Shown here one piece after another: positions 6,045 through 7,904 of a stretch of 7,904 bases of DNA. The notes below the pieces were generated by a model. That model was not told the DNA's origin. It searched no databases and saw only the letters and a program-made list of their open reading frames with translations. The stretch is from Clostridia bacterium (GTDB taxonomy: Bacteria > Bacillota_A > Clostridia > Oscillospirales > CAG-272), in the NCBI GenBank assembly GCA_017454075.1, contig JAFTDQ010000150.1, positions 1-7,904 of the forward strand, in the 5' to 3' direction. Within the stretch, counting starts at the first letter, position 1; every line of letters starts with the position of its first letter. Both the position numbers and the translations under genes were made by a program.

Positions 6045-6091
6045 GTCCCGCGGCTCCCGGAATCGTGAGGGGGATATATTTTTCGCAACGG

Positions 6092-6120
6092 TTGATTTTT
6101 ACTCCCGTTAGTGTTATAAT
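6092..6120 (+). promoter_or_regulatory. Promoter of prfC
   Basis: TTGATT (6092-6097), a 17-bp spacer and a perfect TATAAT (6115-6120). The predicted start is near 6127, only about seven bases before the first ATG of prfC at 6134 and about 25 before the in-frame ATG at 6152, so this site affects the choice of start codon. Confidence 0.8.
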
Positions 6121-6133
6121 ATACTGATTTATC

Positions 6134-7750
6134 ATGGGGACAGATACTGAAATGGGAGAAAACGAACAACCTATATCCCGCCGGAGGACCTTCGCGATCA
6201 TATCTCATCCCGACGCCGGCAAGACGACCCTGACCGAAAAGCTCCTGCTTTACGGCGGGGCGATACAGACGGCCGGCTCGGTCAAAGGCAAGGCCTCCGA
6301 CAGACACGCGGTCTCCGACTGGATGGAGATGGAGAAGAAGAGAGGGATCTCGATAACCTCCTCGGTCATGCAGTTCGAATACGAGGGATACTGCGTGAAC
6401 ATACTCGACACTCCGGGGCATCAGGATTTCTCGGAGGATACGTACCGCACGCTAATGGCGGCGGATTCGGCAGTTATGGTGATCGACGCCGCGAAGGGCA
6501 TCGAGCCGCAGACGAGGAAGCTCTTCCGCGTCTGCGCCATGCGGCACATACCGATATTCACTTTCATAAACAAACTCGATCATGACGCCCGCGACCCCTT
6601 TGATCTCGTCGACGAGCTCGAGCGGGAATTCGGGATAGGCACTTACTGTATGAACTGGCCAATCGGCTCGGGAGTGAGTTTCAAGGGAGTCTACGACAGG
6701 GACAGACGCCGTATCCTCACCTACGCCGACGCCCATCGCGGAAGGGACCGGCTGGCGGCTACGGAGTGCGAGCTTACCGACACCGGGACGCTCGACCGGC
6801 TCATCGGACCGGAGGAGCGAGAGACCCTCACGGCGCAGATCGAGCTGCTTGACGGCGCTTCCTTCGATTTTGACGAAAAGAAGGTCGCCGAAGGGAAGCT
6901 CTCTCCGGTATTTTTCGGCTCGGCTCTCAACAACTTCGGCGTCGAGACCTTCCTCGAAAGTTTTCTCAGGCTTTCGTCTCCTCCCCGCGGGAGAAAAACA
7001 AAAGACTGCGGGGAGGTGTCTCCCGACAATCCGGGCTTCTCGGCTTTCGTTTTCAAGATCCAGGCGAACATGAACAAAGCGCACCGCGACAGGATCGCGT
7101 TCATGCGCATTGTTTCGGGAAGGTTCGAGCGCGGACGGGATTATTATCACGTTCAGGGCGGAAGGGAAGTGAAGCTCTCGCGTCCCCAGCAGATGATGGC
7201 GCAGGAGCGCTCGATAGTTGACGTCGCGTACGCCGGCGACATAATCGGCGTTTTCGATCCCGGAATCTACGGCATAGGCGACACAGTCTGCGAGGCGGGC
7301 ATGAGCGCAGAGTTCGAGGACATACCGACCTTCTCTCCCGAGTGCTTCGCGCTGGTCGAGCAGATCGACAGCATGAAGCGCAAGCAGTTTGCCAAGGGTG
7401 TGACCCAGATCTCCCAGGAGGGGGCGATAAGGATCTTTTTTGAGCCAGACGCGGGCATGGAGAAAGTCTACGTGGGGGTCGTCGGGCAGCTGCAGTTCGA
7501 CGTGCTCGAATCGAGGATGAAAAGCGAATACGGGGTCGAATATTTTATGAAACCCCTCGATTACACTCTCATCAAAAAGATCCCGTCGGGGGTCGATCCC
7601 TCGAAACTCTACCTCTACGAGGTGAAGTGGGTCCAGGATGTGAAGAAGGAAAATTACCTTCTTTTCACGTCCGAATGGAGCCTCAGGTACACGCTCGAAC
7701 ATAACGAGGGGCTCGAACTCCTCCCGTACGGGAACGGCGGGAACATGTAA
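6134..7750 (+). CDS. prfC: Peptide chain release factor 3 (RF3)
   Basis: RF3 is a ribosome-bound GTPase related to elongation factor G that recycles RF1/RF2 after peptide release. At 538 residues it is close to the E. coli length (about 529). GTPase motifs: G1 SHPDAGKT (24-31), switch I GISITSSVMQF (71-81), G3 DTPGH (92-96), G4 NKLD (146-149) and G5 SAL (263-265). The family segments DRHAVSDWMEMEKKRGIS, FSEDTYRTL, NWPIGSG, FVFKIQANM and VGVVGQLQFDVLESRMKSEY are all present in order, and this set separates RF3 from EF-G and LepA. The start is uncertain. ATG 6134 would leave a leader of only about seven bases with no ribosome site, while ATG 6152 has GGGGA at 6136-6140, eleven bases upstream, and loses nothing conserved. 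The MATE gene begins 11 bases after its stop, so the two are probably co-transcribed. Confidence 0.96.
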   Translation: MGTDTEMGENEQPISRRRTFAIISHPDAGKTTLTEKLLLYGGAIQTAGSVKGKASDRHAVSDWMEMEKKRGISITSSVMQFEYEGYCVNILDTPGHQDFSEDTYRTLMAADSAVMVIDAAKGIEPQTRKLFRVCAMRHIPIFTFINKLDHDARDPFDLVDELEREFGIGTYCMNWPIGSGVSFKGVYDRDRRRILTYADAHRGRDRLAATECELTDTGTLDRLIGPEERETLTAQIELLDGASFDFDEKKVAEGKLSPVFFGSALNNFGVETFLESFLRLSSPPRGRKTKDCGEVSPDNPGFSAFVFKIQANMNKAHRDRIAFMRIVSGRFERGRDYYHVQGGREVKLSRPQQMMAQERSIVDVAYAGDIIGVFDPGIYGIGDTVCEAGMSAEFEDIPTFSPECFALVEQIDSMKRKQFAKGVTQISQEGAIRIFFEPDAGMEKVYVGVVGQLQFDVLESRMKSEYGVEYFMKPLDYTLIKKIPSGVDPSKLYLYEVKWVQDVKKENYLLFTSEWSLRYTLEHNEGLELLPYGNGGNM

Positions 7751-7761
7751 GCGGTATCCGT

Positions 7762-7904
7762 ATGGCTGGTTTTCATATAAAAAACATACCGATGACAGAG
7801 GGGCCGATATGGCGTTCGGTCATCAGGTATTCGGTGCCGATCGCCCTCGGCAGTATGCTTCAGATACTGTTCAACTCGGCTGATCTGGCTGTGGTCGGCA
7901 ACTT
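7762..7904 (+). CDS. MATE-family efflux transporter, N-terminal 47 residues (cut by window edge)
   Basis: I translated this by hand from the last bases. MAGFHIKNIP is followed by MTEGPIWRSVIRYSVPIALG and SMLQILFNSADLAVVGN. The pattern M-T-x-G-x-I-x-x-x-I, then a hydrophobic helix with P, then N-x-x-D-x-x-V-V-G is the usual start of MATE (multi-antimicrobial extrusion) proteins, 12-helix membrane antiporters that export drugs or metabolites using Na+ or H+ gradients. It begins 11 bases after the prfC stop, suggesting shared transcription. Neither the ATG at 7762 nor the in-frame ATG at 7792 has an obvious ribosome site, so the exact start is open. The substrate cannot be predicted. Confidence 0.85.
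   Translation, partial: MAGFHIKNIPMTEGPIWRSVIRYSVPIALGSMLQILFNSADLAVVGN

Noticed and set aside
6452..7702. Long minus-strand open frame opposite prfC
   Set aside because: It is antisense to an intact RF3 gene, and its composition (many R, E, H, V) is typical of a mirrored GC-rich gene.

Overview
The window looks like chromosome from an anaerobic, low-to-mid GC Gram-positive bacterium of the Clostridia (gut Oscillospiraceae-like or a relative). This is inferred from the lipoprotein signals, the strong TTGACA/TATAAT-type promoters, clear Shine-Dalgarno sites at several starts, a UvrB close to the Bacillus type, and a tRNA-Ser with an encoded CCA end. I cannot assign a genus. Most of the window is fairly GC-rich (mid 50s percent in lines I sampled by eye), but about 960-2810 is plainly AT-rich (high 30s).

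Layout, left to right. (1) 1-800, minus strand: a zinc-uptake locus. One promoter (768-796) drives a 98-aa two-helix membrane protein with a His/Cys-rich loop, followed after 121 nt by a zinc-binding ABC-transporter lipoprotein (ZnuA/AdcA type) that runs off the left edge. The gap between the two genes folds on paper into a long closing stem plus a three-way junction, ending one base before the ribosome binding site of the lipoprotein gene. (2) 800-960: two hairpin terminators. (3) 960-2810: an AT-rich island with one 555-aa gene on the minus strand. Its product combines five treble-clef zinc-finger (DUF4379-like) repeats, a PD-(D/E)XK/Vsr-like nuclease domain and a C-terminal NUMOD1-like DNA-binding module. 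The island is bounded by two hairpins that share a 16-nt core, one of them the terminator of the neighbouring tRNA. (4) 2812-2955: tRNA-Ser(GGA) with its own promoter. (5) 2973-5037: uvrB with its own promoter. (6) 5049-6044: a broken gene for a DUF4091 (glycoside hydrolase-like) lipoprotein. Its signal peptide and linker are joined out of frame to only the C-terminal part of the enzyme; a strong promoter and a leader of about 220 nt lie upstream. (7) 6092-7904, plus strand: prfC (release factor RF3), then, 11 nt after its stop, the start of a MATE-family membrane transporter that runs off the right edge.

How the genes relate: the zinc genes form one transcription unit. uvrB and the tRNA are ordinary housekeeping genes with separate promoters of identical hexamers and spacing. 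prfC and the MATE gene are probably co-transcribed. The nuclease gene has no functional link to its neighbours and is best read as an acquired, possibly selfish, stand-alone endonuclease gene that settled downstream of a tRNA gene. The two items most worth following up are this nuclease island and the structured RNA candidate in the zinc operon.
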